This document shows, piece by piece, positions 1-9,103 of a stretch of DNA of 64,000 bases. Origin of the DNA: Clostridium sp. (GTDB lineage Bacteria > Bacillota > Clostridia > Clostridiales > Clostridiaceae). Positions within the stretch are counted from its first letter, which is position 1. Every line of letters starts with the position of its first letter. Made by a program: the position numbers and the translations under genes. The notes below the pieces were generated by a model, which saw nothing but the letters and a program-made list of their open reading frames with translations, made no database searches and was not told the origin of the DNA. Location of the stretch: the NCBI RefSeq assembly GCF_029267215.1, contig NZ_JARIDH010000035.1, forward strand, positions 1 through 64,000. Reading direction: 5' to 3'.

Positions 1-184
1 GTAATCCTTCGATTATTCTCTCATCAACACCTTTAGCTACTCCGATTCTGTGCTCATCAGCAAAGTTTAATTCTCCGCTTTGCTCTATGAATTTATCAGC
101 TCCAACACCACATACTGGGCATTTTTCTGGTGCTTTTTCTCCTTCATAAACATATCCACATACTGTACAAACAAATTTTTTCAT
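1..184 (-). CDS. Reverse rubrerythrin (NADH peroxidase type), N-terminal part only
   Basis: The first 61 residues are visible; the gene runs off the left edge. It opens with a rubredoxin-type domain: CTVCGY at about residues 6-11 and CPVCG at 22-26 supply the four iron ligands. The following stretch ([13 protein letters not shown]) is typical of the diiron domain of clostridial reverse rubrerythrins, where the rubredoxin domain comes first instead of last. These enzymes reduce hydrogen peroxide in the cytosol using NADH-derived electrons and protect anaerobes against oxygen. The ATG is preceded by AGGAGG at a normal distance. The diiron domain itself is outside the window, so the family call rests on the N-terminus. 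Confidence 0.85.
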   Translation of the reverse strand, partial: MKKFVCTVCGYVYEGEKAPEKCPVCGVGADKFIEQSGELNFADEHRIGVAKGVDERIIEGL

Positions 185-203
185 AATAAATCCTCCTAAA
201 ATT

Positions 204-218
204 TTATAACCATATTAT
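204..218. promoter_or_regulatory. Weak PerR-box-like palindrome upstream of reverse rubrerythrin
   Basis: The 15-bp sequence TTATAACCATATTAT matches about 10 of the 14 defined positions of the PerR box (TTATAATNATTATAA). Reverse rubrerythrin genes are PerR targets in clostridia. The site lies just upstream of the ribosome binding site. In DNA this AT-rich such matches arise by chance, so this is only a suggestion. Confidence 0.25.
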
Positions 219-464
219 ATTTTTTTCCTTAGATTATTAAAGAAATATACTTAAACAACTTTCTTTTCAATCTAAATCCAGGTTTTTTTGTTAATATTTT
301 CTTTACCTTGGTCTAATTATATGCTAATTACTATTACTTATCAACAGTTTTAAACTATTTATTTTTCTAACAAAAACCTTATTCTTGTTATGTCTTATAT
401 ATTTTTTTATAAATAATTTTAATATTTTTAATAAAATCAATTATATTTTGACACTTTAATTTTA

Positions 465-836
465 TTATCTAACTTCTTTTCCAAATGGCATAAGTGATAA
501 TTTAGCTAATTTTAATGATTGTATTGCAAATGGAATCCCTACAATAGTGATAGCAAATAAAGCTGCACTTATTAAATTACCTAGTGCTAAAGTAAATCCA
601 CCAAATATTATCCATAATAAATTAAGTATAAAGCTACAAGTACCATCCTTAACAGTAATCACTTCTTTTCCAAAGGGAGCTAATTGTAATCCTGCTAATT
701 TAAAACATTGTTTTCCTACTGGAATACCTACTATTGTTATACACCAAAATATTCCCCATAATACCCATCCTAAGGCATTAATAAATCCACCTAATAACAT
801 CCAAATTATATTTCCTAAACAACTAATAAAAATCAA
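465..836 (-). CDS. yccF: YccF-family (DUF307) inner membrane protein
   Basis: 123-residue hydrophobic protein with two tandem copies of a YccF module: GKQCFKLAGLQLAPFGKEV around residues 41-59 and an equivalent SLKLAKLSLMPFGKEV at the C-terminus, each preceded by a strongly hydrophobic pair of segments containing ITIVGIP. The function of the family is unknown; it is a membrane protein. The start is uncertain. The TTG at 836 directly abuts its GAGGAG, which is too close; an ATT codon nine bases after GAGGAG would have normal spacing. It stands alone, with AT-rich DNA on both sides. Confidence 0.85.
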   Translation of the reverse strand: MIFISCLGNIIWMLLGGFINALGWVLWGIFWCITIVGIPVGKQCFKLAGLQLAPFGKEVITVKDGTCSFILNLLWIIFGGFTLALGNLISAALFAITIVGIPFAIQSLKLAKLSLMPFGKEVR

Positions 837-1006
837 CTCCTCATATCTTCTTTATTACATTATATTAATTATCAATTAAAATTCAACTTATTTTGTTAAC
901 TAATATAATTTTTTATTTACTCTTTAAAATAACATTAAAAAATTTTTAAAAAATATGTTGACAATATTCTTTTAAGACTATATAATAAATATTGTCAACA
1001 GGACAT

Positions 1007-1095
1007 GCCGAAGTGGCGGAACTGGCAGACGCACAGGACTTAAAATCCTGCGGTGCTAACACACCGTACCGGTTCGATTCCGGTCTTCGGCACCA
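1007..1095 (+). tRNA. tRNA-Leu (anticodon TAA)
   Basis: The sequence folds into a long-variable-arm tRNA: acceptor GCCGAAG pairs with CTTCGGC, a T-loop GGTTCGATTCC is present, and CCA is encoded at the end. The anticodon stem CAGGA/TCCTG holds a loop with TAA, so it reads TTA/TTG leucine codons. The extra arm is typical of class II tRNA-Leu. Confidence 0.97.
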
Positions 1096-1126
1096 AAACT
1101 CTTAAACCTAGTTTAAGAGTTTTTTT
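1096..1126 (+). terminator. Rho-independent terminator of tRNA-Leu
   Basis: A perfect 12-bp stem (AAACTCTTAAAC / GTTTAAGAGTTT) with a 3-base loop is followed by a run of T, immediately after the tRNA. Confidence 0.9.
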
Positions 1127-1153
1127 ATTATTTATAAAATATTGTTTATAAAA

Positions 1154-1261
1154 CTAATATGAGTCCAAACACGCTCTATATTAGAATTATTAATGTATTA
1201 GCTAAAGATTTAAAATAAATTACACTGCATTTATTTTCTTTCCCTAGCTAATACTTTTTTT
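1154..1261 (+). other. Gene-free stretch with two hairpins ending in a T run (possible small RNA or second terminator)
   Basis: The 311 bases between the tRNA and purD contain no ORF. They hold a hairpin (CTAATAT 1154-1160 / ATATTAG 1178-1184) and then a longer one (GTATTAGCTA 1195-1204 / TAGCTAATAC 1245-1254) followed directly by seven T on the plus strand. This could be the end of a small RNA, or a second terminator blocking read-through from the tRNA toward the convergent purD. No clear promoter is visible. Confidence 0.35.
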
Positions 1262-1406
1262 ATCATATATAAAAATTTTCTATTAAATAACTCCACAGTA
1301 ATTTAAATATTAATTTCAAATTTTTTCACCATAAAAAAGTTAACTACTAAATAAAATTTACCTTATTCTACTTAACATAATAATTCTTTAAGAGTTATTA
1401 TATATT

Positions 1407-2657
1407 TTACTTCGCACTTCCTATATCACTTCTAAAATACATACCTTCAAAATTAACTTTTTCAATATTTTTGTAAGCATTATTCTTAGCGGCCTCTAAG
1501 CTTTTTCCCTTACCTAAAATAGATAAAACTCTTCCTCCACTTGTTACTAAGTTTTCATTTTGAATTTTTGCTCCAGCTATAAAACAATTTCCATTTAAAT
1601 CTTCAGATAAAGTTATTTCTTTTCCTTTTTCATAAGTATCTGGATATCCTTTTGATGATAATACAACATTAACACAATATCCATCTTCCCACTTAATATT
1701 AGTTTCATTTAAACTTTCATCTAAGGCAGCTTCTATTATATCAACTAAATCGCTCTCCATTAAAGCTAAAACACTCTGAGTTTCTGGATCCCCCATCCTA
1801 ACATTATACTCTAAAAGCTTTGCTCCATCCTCTGTTATCATTATTCCAAAGAAAATTATTCCCTTAAAATCAAATCCTTCTTTTTTTATTCCTTCTAGAG
1901 TTTTATTTAATATATTCTCATAAAAATCCTTTTCTACCTTTTCAGTGACATAAGGATTAGGGCAAACTACCCCCATTCCTCCTGTATTCTTCCCTTTATT
2001 TCCATCAAATATTTGTTTATGATCCTTTGCTGATAAAAATGGCAATATTACCTTTCCATCAGTTATAGAAAGTATTGAAGCTTCAACACCCTTTAAAAAC
2101 TCTTCCACCACAATTTTTTTTCCTGCCCCCTTAAAAACATCATGAATCATAAATAAATCTAAGGTTTTTAAGGCTTCTTCTTTGTTTTCACAAATAACAA
2201 CCCCTTTTCCAGCCGCAAGTCCATCAGCTTTAATAACCCTAGGATAAGTACATCCTTCAATATATTTTTTAGCTTTCTCATAATCATAAAAAACTTCATA
2301 ATCAGCAGTCTTAACCCCATACTTTTTCATGAAATTCTTAGAAAAAGACTTACTTCCTTCAAGCATGGCCCCCCTTTTATCTGGTCCAAAAATTTTTAAA
2401 CCTTCTTTTTTAAAAGCATCAACAATTCCATTTATAAGAGGTTCTTCAGGCCCAACAAAAGTTAAATCCACCTCATTATTCTTAGCAAACTCCAATAATT
2501 CCTCTATATCCTTAATATCTATATTTTCACACTTACTTTCTTTATATGTTCCCCCATTACCAGGTGCAACAAATATCTTGCTAACCCTAGAACTTTTGCT
2601 AAGTTTCCACGCTAAAGCATGCTCTCTACCACCAGATCCAATCAAAAGTATCTTCAT
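1407..2657 (-). CDS. purD: Phosphoribosylamine-glycine ligase (GARS)
   Basis: Second step of purine synthesis: ATP-dependent ligation of glycine to phosphoribosylamine. The 416 residues match the single-domain enzyme. Visible: LLIGSGGREHA near residue 4, PGNGGT at 32, ATP-grasp segment KADGLAAGKGV at 143-153, GGMG at 226, and NVRMGDPE at 285-292. It is the last gene of the purine cluster, 355 bases downstream of purH, an unusually wide gap for this operon. There is no Shine-Dalgarno just before the ATG; the nearest good one lies across a predicted hairpin (see 2655-2757). Confidence 0.97.
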   Translation of the reverse strand: MKILLIGSGGREHALAWKLSKSSRVSKIFVAPGNGGTYKESKCENIDIKDIEELLEFAKNNEVDLTFVGPEEPLINGIVDAFKKEGLKIFGPDKRGAMLEGSKSFSKNFMKKYGVKTADYEVFYDYEKAKKYIEGCTYPRVIKADGLAAGKGVVICENKEEALKTLDLFMIHDVFKGAGKKIVVEEFLKGVEASILSITDGKVILPFLSAKDHKQIFDGNKGKNTGGMGVVCPNPYVTEKVEKDFYENILNKTLEGIKKEGFDFKGIIFFGIMITEDGAKLLEYNVRMGDPETQSVLALMESDLVDIIEAALDESLNETNIKWEDGYCVNVVLSSKGYPDTYEKGKEITLSEDLNGNCFIAGAKIQNENLVTSGGRVLSILGKGKSLEAAKNNAYKNIEKVNFEGMYFRSDIGSAK

Positions 2658-2757
2658 ATATAAAAAGGTTATAAAGCTTACAAACTCTCTATTTAATCCA
2701 TATAAGTTTCTAGACTAAATAAAACCCTTTAAACTCTACAACCTAATTCACCTCCCC
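2655..2757 (-). promoter_or_regulatory. Candidate hairpin-bridged ribosome binding site of purD
   Basis: Reading the minus strand: GGGGAGGTGA (2757-2748), three bases, then an 11-bp stem AGGTTGTAGAG (2744-2734) / CTTTATAACCT (2676-2666) with two G-U pairs, an inner 9-bp stem TATTTAGTC/GATTAAATA, then TTTTATAT and the ATG. Folded, the Shine-Dalgarno would lie about 11 bases from the ATG instead of about 90. The remainder of the 355-base purH-purD gap is AT-rich with no ORF. Alternative reading: GGTGA serves a minimal TTG-TAG upstream ORF. Confidence 0.5.
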
Positions 2758-3012
2758 AAATTCTATAATTAACTCTATTTCCTATTTTTTTATACAGTTA
2801 AATATAAACTTTAAAACACAATTATAAAAATCACTAAATAATTCAAACTAAATTTTTAATAACATAATAAAACTTATAAATAAATCACTCAAATGTAACT
2901 AAAGTTCCACTTGATAAGTTTAGGAATCAAAATTTAAAATTTAGACTTCCGCTTAAAATCCAATAATTCTTAGAATATAATTTATAAGTTTTATGTTTTT
3001 AATATTTAAAAC

Positions 3013-4518
3013 CTAATGCTTAAAGTGTCTTATTCCTGTGAATACCATACTTATTCCATGTTCATCACAAGCCTTTATTGATTCTTCATCTCTTATTGAG
3101 CCTCCTGGTTGGATTATTGCCTTTATTCCATTTTTAAAAGCCTCATCAACACAATCTCTAAATGGGAAAAAAGCATCTGAAGCAAGTACAGATCCTCCCT
3201 GTCCTCTTTCTAAAGCCTCTTTAGTGGCCCAAATTCTATTAACTTGTCCACCACCAATTCCAGTGGCAACTCCATCTTTCACAACAACTATTGCATTGGA
3301 TTTAACATATTTAACAACCTTCATTCCAAATATCATATCATCTAACTCTTTTTCTGTTGGTTGTTTTTTAGTTACAATACTATATTCACAGGAAAGTTTA
3401 TTATCTTCTCCTTGAACTAATATTCCCCCATCTACTGTTACCATTCCCTTTTTGTCTTTAGGAGTATTATTACATTTTATTACCCTTAAATGCTTTTTAC
3501 TTCTTAAAACTTCTAATGCCTCTTCATCAAATTCAGGTGCAGCCACAACTTCTAGGAATATTTTAACCATTTCCTCAGCTGTTTCCTTGTCAACCTTTCT
3601 ATTTAATGCAACTATTCCTCCAAATATTGAAATTGGATCTGCCTCATAAGCTTTCATATAAACTTCCTTAGAATTTTCTCCAACAGCCACTCCACATGGT
3701 GTATTATGTTTCAAGGCACAACATGCTGTTTTTTCAAACTCACAAGCTACTTTCCAAGCTATATCTAAATCCTTTATGTTGTTATAAGATAAGGCTTTTC
3801 CATTTAATATTTCAAAACTGTTCATAGCTCCATGAAATTCTGTAGAACCATAATAAGCTGCTCCTTGATGTGGGTTTTCTCCATATCTAAGATCTTGTAT
3901 CTTTTTATATGATACTGAAAGATATTCTGGATATTCTTCCTCTCCTTCTAATAAGAAATTAGAAATTGCAGCATCATAGGCACTCATTAAATTAAATACT
4001 TTTCCAGCTAAGATTTTTTTTAATTTAAAGGAAACTTCTCCCTCTTCCTTAATTTCATTTATTACTTTTTCATAATCTTTTTTATCTGAAAGAACTACCA
4101 CATCTCTAAAATTCTTAGCTGCTGCTCTAAGCATTGTTGGGCCACCAATATCAATAAATTCAATCTTTTCTTCAAAACTTAAATCTTCTTTTACCTTCTC
4201 AAAAAAAGGATATAAATTAACAACCACATAATCTATAGTATTAATATCCCTTTCTTTTAAAGTTTTCATATGTTCCTCATTATCTCTTTTTGCCAATATT
4301 CCAGCATGAACTAAAGGATGCAAGGTTTTTACTCTTCCATCTAAGATCTCTTTAAAGTTTGTTATTTCACTAATTTCTTTAACTTCTATGTTATTTTCCC
4401 TTAAATATCTATACGTTCCACCACTAGATATTATTTCAATATCCATACTTATTAAAAATTCTGCAAGTTCTAAAATTCCATCTTTATCAAAAACACTTAT
4501 TAAAGCTCTCTTTTTCAT
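3013..4518 (-). CDS. purH: Bifunctional AICAR transformylase / IMP cyclohydrolase
   Basis: Last two steps to IMP. The N-terminal MGS-like cyclohydrolase domain begins [12 protein letters not shown] with GGTYRYL near residue 36 and HPLVHAGIL near 70. The C-terminal formyltransferase domain contains [16 protein letters not shown] and the terminal [17 protein letters not shown]. At 501 residues it has the usual length. The ATG at 4518 is chosen over an in-frame GTG nine bases upstream because AGGGAG lies eight bases before it. It follows purN by about 12 bases and is co-transcribed. Confidence 0.97.
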   Translation of the reverse strand: MKKRALISVFDKDGILELAEFLISMDIEIISSGGTYRYLRENNIEVKEISEITNFKEILDGRVKTLHPLVHAGILAKRDNEEHMKTLKERDINTIDYVVVNLYPFFEKVKEDLSFEEKIEFIDIGGPTMLRAAAKNFRDVVVLSDKKDYEKVINEIKEEGEVSFKLKKILAGKVFNLMSAYDAAISNFLLEGEEEYPEYLSVSYKKIQDLRYGENPHQGAAYYGSTEFHGAMNSFEILNGKALSYNNIKDLDIAWKVACEFEKTACCALKHNTPCGVAVGENSKEVYMKAYEADPISIFGGIVALNRKVDKETAEEMVKIFLEVVAAPEFDEEALEVLRSKKHLRVIKCNNTPKDKKGMVTVDGGILVQGEDNKLSCEYSIVTKKQPTEKELDDMIFGMKVVKYVKSNAIVVVKDGVATGIGGGQVNRIWATKEALERGQGGSVLASDAFFPFRDCVDEAFKNGIKAIIQPGGSIRDEESIKACDEHGISMVFTGIRHFKH

Positions 4519-4530
4519 GAAAAACACTCC

Positions 4531-5145
4531 CTATTTTAATATTTTTACTCTTCCATTATGAAATTTTATCCTATCTTCACATAAGTACTTAACCACTCTT
4601 GGTAATAACACATGCTCTTTTTCTAAAATCTTTTTTTGAAGACTATAAGCTGTATCTTCAAAATCAACTTCAACAATTTCTTGGTCGATAATTGCTCCTC
4701 CATCAACCTCATCATTAACAAAGTGAACTGTACAACCTGAATATTTAACACCCTTTTCTATTGCAGCTTTATGTACATTGATTCCATACATTTTATTTCC
4801 ACAGAATGAAGGAATAAGAGAAGGATGAATGTTTATTATCCTATCTCTATACTCCTCTAAAATCTTTCCACTTAATATGGAAAGATATCCTGCTAAAACT
4901 ATAAAATCAATACTATTTTCCTTAGCTAATCTTAATATCTCATATGAGGTATTTTCTCCAAATTCTTTTTTTGAAACTACTACTGATTTAATTTTGTGAT
5001 TTTTTGCTCTTTCTAAGGCATATATTCCCTCTTTGCTTCCTATTATTAAAGAAACTTCTCCCTTAATATTTCCATTTTCAATATTATCTAAAATAGATTG
5101 AAGATTAGAACCACTTCCAGAAGCTAATACTGCTATTTTATACAA
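4531..5145 (-). CDS. purN: Phosphoribosylglycinamide formyltransferase
   Basis: Transfers a formyl group from 10-formyl-THF to GAR. 204 residues, as usual. Hallmarks: LASGSGSNLQ at residues 7-16, catalytic NIHPSLIPSF near 105-114 (Asn and His) and VHFVNDEVDGG with the catalytic Asp near 145. Translation starts at TTG, which overlaps the last codons of purM by 13 bases; GGAGGTGAG inside the purM end serves as ribosome binding site, suggesting translational coupling. Confidence 0.96.
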   Translation of the reverse strand: MYKIAVLASGSGSNLQSILDNIENGNIKGEVSLIIGSKEGIYALERAKNHKIKSVVVSKKEFGENTSYEILRLAKENSIDFIVLAGYLSILSGKILEEYRDRIINIHPSLIPSFCGNKMYGINVHKAAIEKGVKYSGCTVHFVNDEVDGGAIIDQEIVEVDFEDTAYSLQKKILEKEHVLLPRVVKYLCEDRIKFHNGRVKILK

Positions 5146-6134
5146 ACACCCTCACCTCCAGCCTCTATATATCCTATTTCAAAGGCTTTCTCTCCAAGAT
5201 TTGAAAGTTCATTTAAAACATTAGAAACAATACTCTCTTCTACACATAAAACAAATCCAATTCCCATATTGAAGGTATTGTACATTTCTTCTTCTTTAAC
5301 CCCAAGCTCCATAACCGTCTTAAATATATCTGGAATTTCATAACTTTCTTTATTTATAACAATGCTAAGCTCTTTTCCACTTAACATTCTTGGTAGGTTC
5401 TCATAGAATCCTCCCCCTGTTATATGAGCCATTCCTTTTATAGGGAATTTTTCTAAAAGCTTTAATACTGGTTTTACATATATTTTTGTTGGAGTTAATA
5501 ATTCTTTCCAAACTTCTTCTCCATTAAATTCTTTTTCTAAGTCTTGAAAAACTTTTCTTATTAAAGAATATCCATTTGAATGTACTCCAGAAGAAGCAAT
5601 TCCTATTATCTTGTCTCCAGATTTAATATCTTTTCCATTTATGATTTTATCCTTATCAACTATTCCAACAGCAAATCCTGCAATATCATAGTCTCCATCT
5701 TTATACATCCCTGGCATTTCAGCTGTTTCTCCTCCAACTAAAGAACATCCAGATTGTAGACATCCCTCTGCTACTCCCTTTACTAAATCAGAAGAAACAT
5801 AAGATTCAAGCTTTCCACATGCTATATAATCTAAGAAAAATAGAGGCTTAGCTCCATGACATAAAATATCATTAACACACATTGCCACGCAGTCTATTCC
5901 AACAGTATCAAACTTTCTTTTTTTACAAGCTATATTAAGTTTTGTTCCCACTCCATCAGTCCCAGAAACTAAAACTGGTTTATTATATCCCTCTGGAAGT
6001 TCCACCATCCCAGCAAAAGAACCTAATCCATTTAAAACATATTCACTCATTGTTTTTTTAGCATATTCTTTTATAAGCTTTACTGATCTATATCCCTCTT
6101 CAATATTTACTCCTGATTCTTTGTAAGTTAACAT
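5133..6134 (-). CDS. purM: Phosphoribosylformylglycinamidine cyclo-ligase (AIR synthetase)
   Basis: Closes the imidazole ring. 333 residues with the PurM signature GTDGVGTKL near 58-66, CVAMCVNDILCHGA near 80, GGETAEMPGMY near 134-144 and HITGGGFYENLPR near 237. The ATG follows the purF stop codon with no gap; GGGTGG in the purF end provides the ribosome binding site. It overlaps purN. Confidence 0.97.
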   Translation of the reverse strand: MLTYKESGVNIEEGYRSVKLIKEYAKKTMSEYVLNGLGSFAGMVELPEGYNKPVLVSGTDGVGTKLNIACKKRKFDTVGIDCVAMCVNDILCHGAKPLFFLDYIACGKLESYVSSDLVKGVAEGCLQSGCSLVGGETAEMPGMYKDGDYDIAGFAVGIVDKDKIINGKDIKSGDKIIGIASSGVHSNGYSLIRKVFQDLEKEFNGEEVWKELLTPTKIYVKPVLKLLEKFPIKGMAHITGGGFYENLPRMLSGKELSIVINKESYEIPDIFKTVMELGVKEEEMYNTFNMGIGFVLCVEESIVSNVLNELSNLGEKAFEIGYIEAGGEGVCIK

Positions 6135-7580
6135 CTAATTTTCCACCCTTTCAAGATTATCTTCTAAAGCTTCCATAGGAGCTGCCACTGGATATACTCC
6201 ATTGAAACATCCTACACAGAAATTTCTTCTTCCTTCAAAACTTTCATACATTCCTTCTAAACTTAAATATCCTAAAAAATCGCATCCTATTATCTCTCTA
6301 ATCTCCTCAACACTTCTTGAGGCTCCAATTAATTGACTTCTATATGGAGTATCAATTCCAAAATAACATGGATACTTAACAATTGGTGAAGCAACTAAAA
6401 AATGTACCTCCTTAGCCCCCGCTCTTCTTAAGGATTCAACTAAATGTTTAGATGTTGTTCCTCTTACAATAGAATCATCTATTAAAATTACTCTTTTCCC
6501 CTTTACATTGGCCTTAAGTGGATTAAGTTTTACAGCCACTGCCCTCTCTCTAATTTCTTGTGATGGTGATATGAAAGTTCTTCCTATGTATCTATTTTTA
6601 ACAAATCCCACTTCATAAGGAATTCCTGAAGCCTTAGAATATCCCATGGCTGCTGGTATCCCAGAATCAGGAACTGCAATCACAATATCAGCCTCTACTT
6701 TATATTCCTTAAATAAAATTTCTCCTTGTTTTACTCTTGTTTTTTGAACATCTAAACCATCAATAACTGAATCTGGCCTTGCAAAATATATATATTCAAA
6801 GGAACATGTTTGACAAACTGTATTTTCTGAATACCTATAACTTTTAATTCCATCATCATCAATAACCACAATTTCTCCAGGTTTTATATCTCTCACAAGT
6901 TCTGCCCCGATTGTATCTAATGCACAACTTTCTGAAGTTAATATATATCCTTCTTCAAATTTTCCTAAACACAAAGGTCTAATTCCATTAGGATCTCTTA
7001 TTCCAATTAACTTATCCTTACTCATTATTACCATAGCAAAAGAACCCTTCACGGCTGATATAGCATCTATCACTGCCCTCTCTATTCCAAAATCTGCCCT
7101 CTTTGCAATTAAACTTATTAAAACTTCAGAATCTACACTTGTGTGAAAGACTTGTCCTCCATCTTCTAAAAGACTTCTTATAACATCTGCATTTACTAAA
7201 TTTCCATTATGAGCAGTAGATATAGGTCCAAGTTTAGTATTTCTAACTAAAGGTTGAGCATTTTCAACAGTTTTCGCACCCGCTGTAGAATATCTAACAT
7301 GTCCTATTGATATATGACCATTTAACTCTCTTAAACCTTCTAAATCATCCTCATTAAAAGCCTCTGTTAAAACACCTAATCCTTTATGAACTTTTATATA
7401 TTTTCCATTAGAAACTGAAATACCAGCACTTTCCTGACCTCTATGTTGAAGTGCAAAAAGTCCATAATAATTTATAGAAGCAACATCTATTTCTTTATTT
7501 GCAAAAACTCCAAAAACACCGCATTCATCCTTAAATTTATCATTCTGTGGATCCATAATATCAAAGTTTGGCTTAACCAT
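6135..7580 (-). CDS. purF: Glutamine PRPP amidotransferase
   Basis: Committed step of purine synthesis. 481 residues. CGVFGVF starts at Cys20, which becomes the N-terminal nucleophile after removal of a 19-residue propeptide, as in the B. subtilis-type enzyme. The glutaminase part has GHVRYSTAG and AHNGNL; the phosphoribosyltransferase part has VILIDDSIVRGTT. Cysteines in CQTC, GCDFLGY and CVGC are placed like the [4Fe-4S] ligands of the oxygen-labile Bacillus enzyme. GAGGAG precedes the ATG. A long imperfect hairpin fills the gap to purC. Confidence 0.97.
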   Translation of the reverse strand: MVKPNFDIMDPQNDKFKDECGVFGVFANKEIDVASINYYGLFALQHRGQESAGISVSNGKYIKVHKGLGVLTEAFNEDDLEGLRELNGHISIGHVRYSTAGAKTVENAQPLVRNTKLGPISTAHNGNLVNADVIRSLLEDGGQVFHTSVDSEVLISLIAKRADFGIERAVIDAISAVKGSFAMVIMSKDKLIGIRDPNGIRPLCLGKFEEGYILTSESCALDTIGAELVRDIKPGEIVVIDDDGIKSYRYSENTVCQTCSFEYIYFARPDSVIDGLDVQKTRVKQGEILFKEYKVEADIVIAVPDSGIPAAMGYSKASGIPYEVGFVKNRYIGRTFISPSQEIRERAVAVKLNPLKANVKGKRVILIDDSIVRGTTSKHLVESLRRAGAKEVHFLVASPIVKYPCYFGIDTPYRSQLIGASRSVEEIREIIGCDFLGYLSLEGMYESFEGRRNFCVGCFNGVYPVAAPMEALEDNLERVEN

Positions 7581-7615
7581 ATTTTCTACTCCTCTTACTA
7601 ATTTACTTTAAGAAA

Positions 7616-7682
7616 TTAATGCTTAATATATATTTTTTAGGTAGTTCTTGGAGTCTATCTAAAAAATATTTATATGCATTAA
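7616..7682 (-). promoter_or_regulatory. Long intercistronic hairpin between purC and purF
   Basis: Imperfect inverted repeat: TTAATGC at 7616-7622 with GCATTAA at 7676-7682, and inside it TTTTTTAGGTAG (7633-7644) with CTATCTAAAAAA (7655-7666). It starts at the purC stop codon and covers most of the 98-base gap. There is no strong T run after it on the minus strand, so an RNA-processing or stabilising hairpin, or a partial attenuator, is likelier than a full terminator. Confidence 0.5.
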
Positions 7683-8386
7683 GCTCTTAATCTACTTAGA
7701 ACCTCTCTATATCCCTTCATTACATTACCCATATCTCTTCTAAATCTATCTTTGTCCATTTTTTCTCCAGTTTTAGCATCCCAAAATCTACAAGTATCTG
7801 GTGAAATTTCATCTGCTAATAATATTTCTCCATCACATCTACCAAACTCTATTTTAAAATCTATCAAATCTATATTTTGTTTCTTAAATAATTCTTTCAA
7901 AATATCATTTATCTTAGCAGTCATTTCATAAATTTCATTTAATTCTTCAAAAGTTGTGGCCCCTATTGCAACTGCATGATAGTCATTTATTAATGGATCT
8001 CCTAATTCATCATTTTTGTATGATAATTCAAAAACAGTTGTTTTTAACTCTGTTCCCTCTTCTAATCCTAATCTTTTAGCCATACTACCTGCTGCCATAT
8101 TTCTAACTATTACTTCTAATGGAACTATTTCAACCTTTTTGCATAACTGATCTCTATCATTTAACTTCTCAACAAAGTGAGTTTTGATACCTTCTTTATT
8201 TAGCATTTCAAAAATAAGACTAGTAATTTCATTGTTTAATATTCCTTTGCTTTCTAATTGAGCCTTCTTCTCTCCATTGAAAGCTGTCGCATCATCTTTG
8301 TAATGAATAATTACCATATCCTCTTTATCTGTTCTATAAATTTGTTTTGCTTTTCCTTCATATAACATTTCTAATTGATTAACCAT
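7679..8386 (-). CDS. purC: SAICAR synthetase
   Basis: ATP-dependent addition of aspartate to CAIR. 235 residues, the bacterial length. Motifs: YEGKAKQIY near residue 9, [11 protein letters not shown] near 92, [10 protein letters not shown] near 174 and [14 protein letters not shown] near 189. It overlaps the purE stop by one base; the purE end carries GGAGTTGAG as ribosome binding site. Confidence 0.97.
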   Translation of the reverse strand: MVNQLEMLYEGKAKQIYRTDKEDMVIIHYKDDATAFNGEKKAQLESKGILNNEITSLIFEMLNKEGIKTHFVEKLNDRDQLCKKVEIVPLEVIVRNMAAGSMAKRLGLEEGTELKTTVFELSYKNDELGDPLINDYHAVAIGATTFEELNEIYEMTAKINDILKELFKKQNIDLIDFKIEFGRCDGEILLADEISPDTCRFWDAKTGEKMDKDRFRRDMGNVMKGYREVLSRLRA

Positions 8387-8865
8387 TATAACTCAACTCC
8401 TTCTCCATTTTCCTCTATAAATTTGTATTTCATGTCAATTCTAAATTTAACTAACTTTTCTCTTAACTCTGGATATTTTAATGAAAGAATTTGAACAGCT
8501 AACATGCCTGCATTATAACTATTATTTATTCCAACAGTTGCTACTGGAATTGATTTAGGCATTTGTACAATTGATAATAATGCATCAATTCCTTCAACAG
8601 CCACTTTAACTGGAACTCCTATAACAGGAAGTATTGTGTGAGATGCTATGACTCCTGGAAGATGAGCTGCTAATCCAGCTCCAGCTATAATAACTTCACA
8701 TCCTTCATTCTCTATATTTTCTAAAGTTTCAATAAGTTTTTCTGGGACTCTGTGTGCAGACAAAACATATGCCCTATAATCAATCCCAAAATCCTTCAAG
8801 GCATTGGCAGACCCTTTCATAACTTCTTTATCTGACTTACTTCCAAAGAATATTGCTACTTTCAT
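8386..8865 (-). CDS. purE: N5-CAIR mutase, catalytic subunit PurE
   Basis: 159 residues with [11 protein letters not shown] near residue 6, SAHRVPE near 40 and [16 protein letters not shown] near 61, typical of class I PurE. AGGAGGAG precedes the ATG. The 238-base gap to purL shows no ORF, riboswitch or CGAA box. No purK is visible in the window; it may lie elsewhere, or the protein could work without it. Confidence 0.96.
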   Translation of the reverse strand: MKVAIFFGSKSDKEVMKGSANALKDFGIDYRAYVLSAHRVPEKLIETLENIENEGCEVIIAGAGLAAHLPGVIASHTILPVIGVPVKVAVEGIDALLSIVQMPKSIPVATVGINNSYNAGMLAVQILSLKYPELREKLVKFRIDMKYKFIEENGEGVEL

Positions 8866-9103
8866 TAAAATCTCCTCCTATATTTTTATTAAGTTAGTAT
8901 TTATCTAGCTTTAAACACCTACCTTAATTTTTTTGCAAAGTATTTTCATAATATATCCTAAAACAATATCTAAAGCTTCAAAATTTTCTTTACTTAAACT
9001 ATATAAGCTTCTTAACTGTATTTTTCCATGTATTGAAAATACTAATTGTTACTTAAGATTATCTTTCAAGTCTATTAAAAAATTAATTTAAAACCTAATA
9101 AAT

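Noticed and set aside
2329..2718. Plus-strand ORF of 129 residues over the start of purD
   Set aside because: Opposite-strand shadow of purD codons with no ribosome binding site or recognisable protein features.
8866..9103. Purine riboswitch upstream of purE
   Set aside because: No conserved riboswitch core or terminator hairpin found in the gap; only AT-rich sequence.
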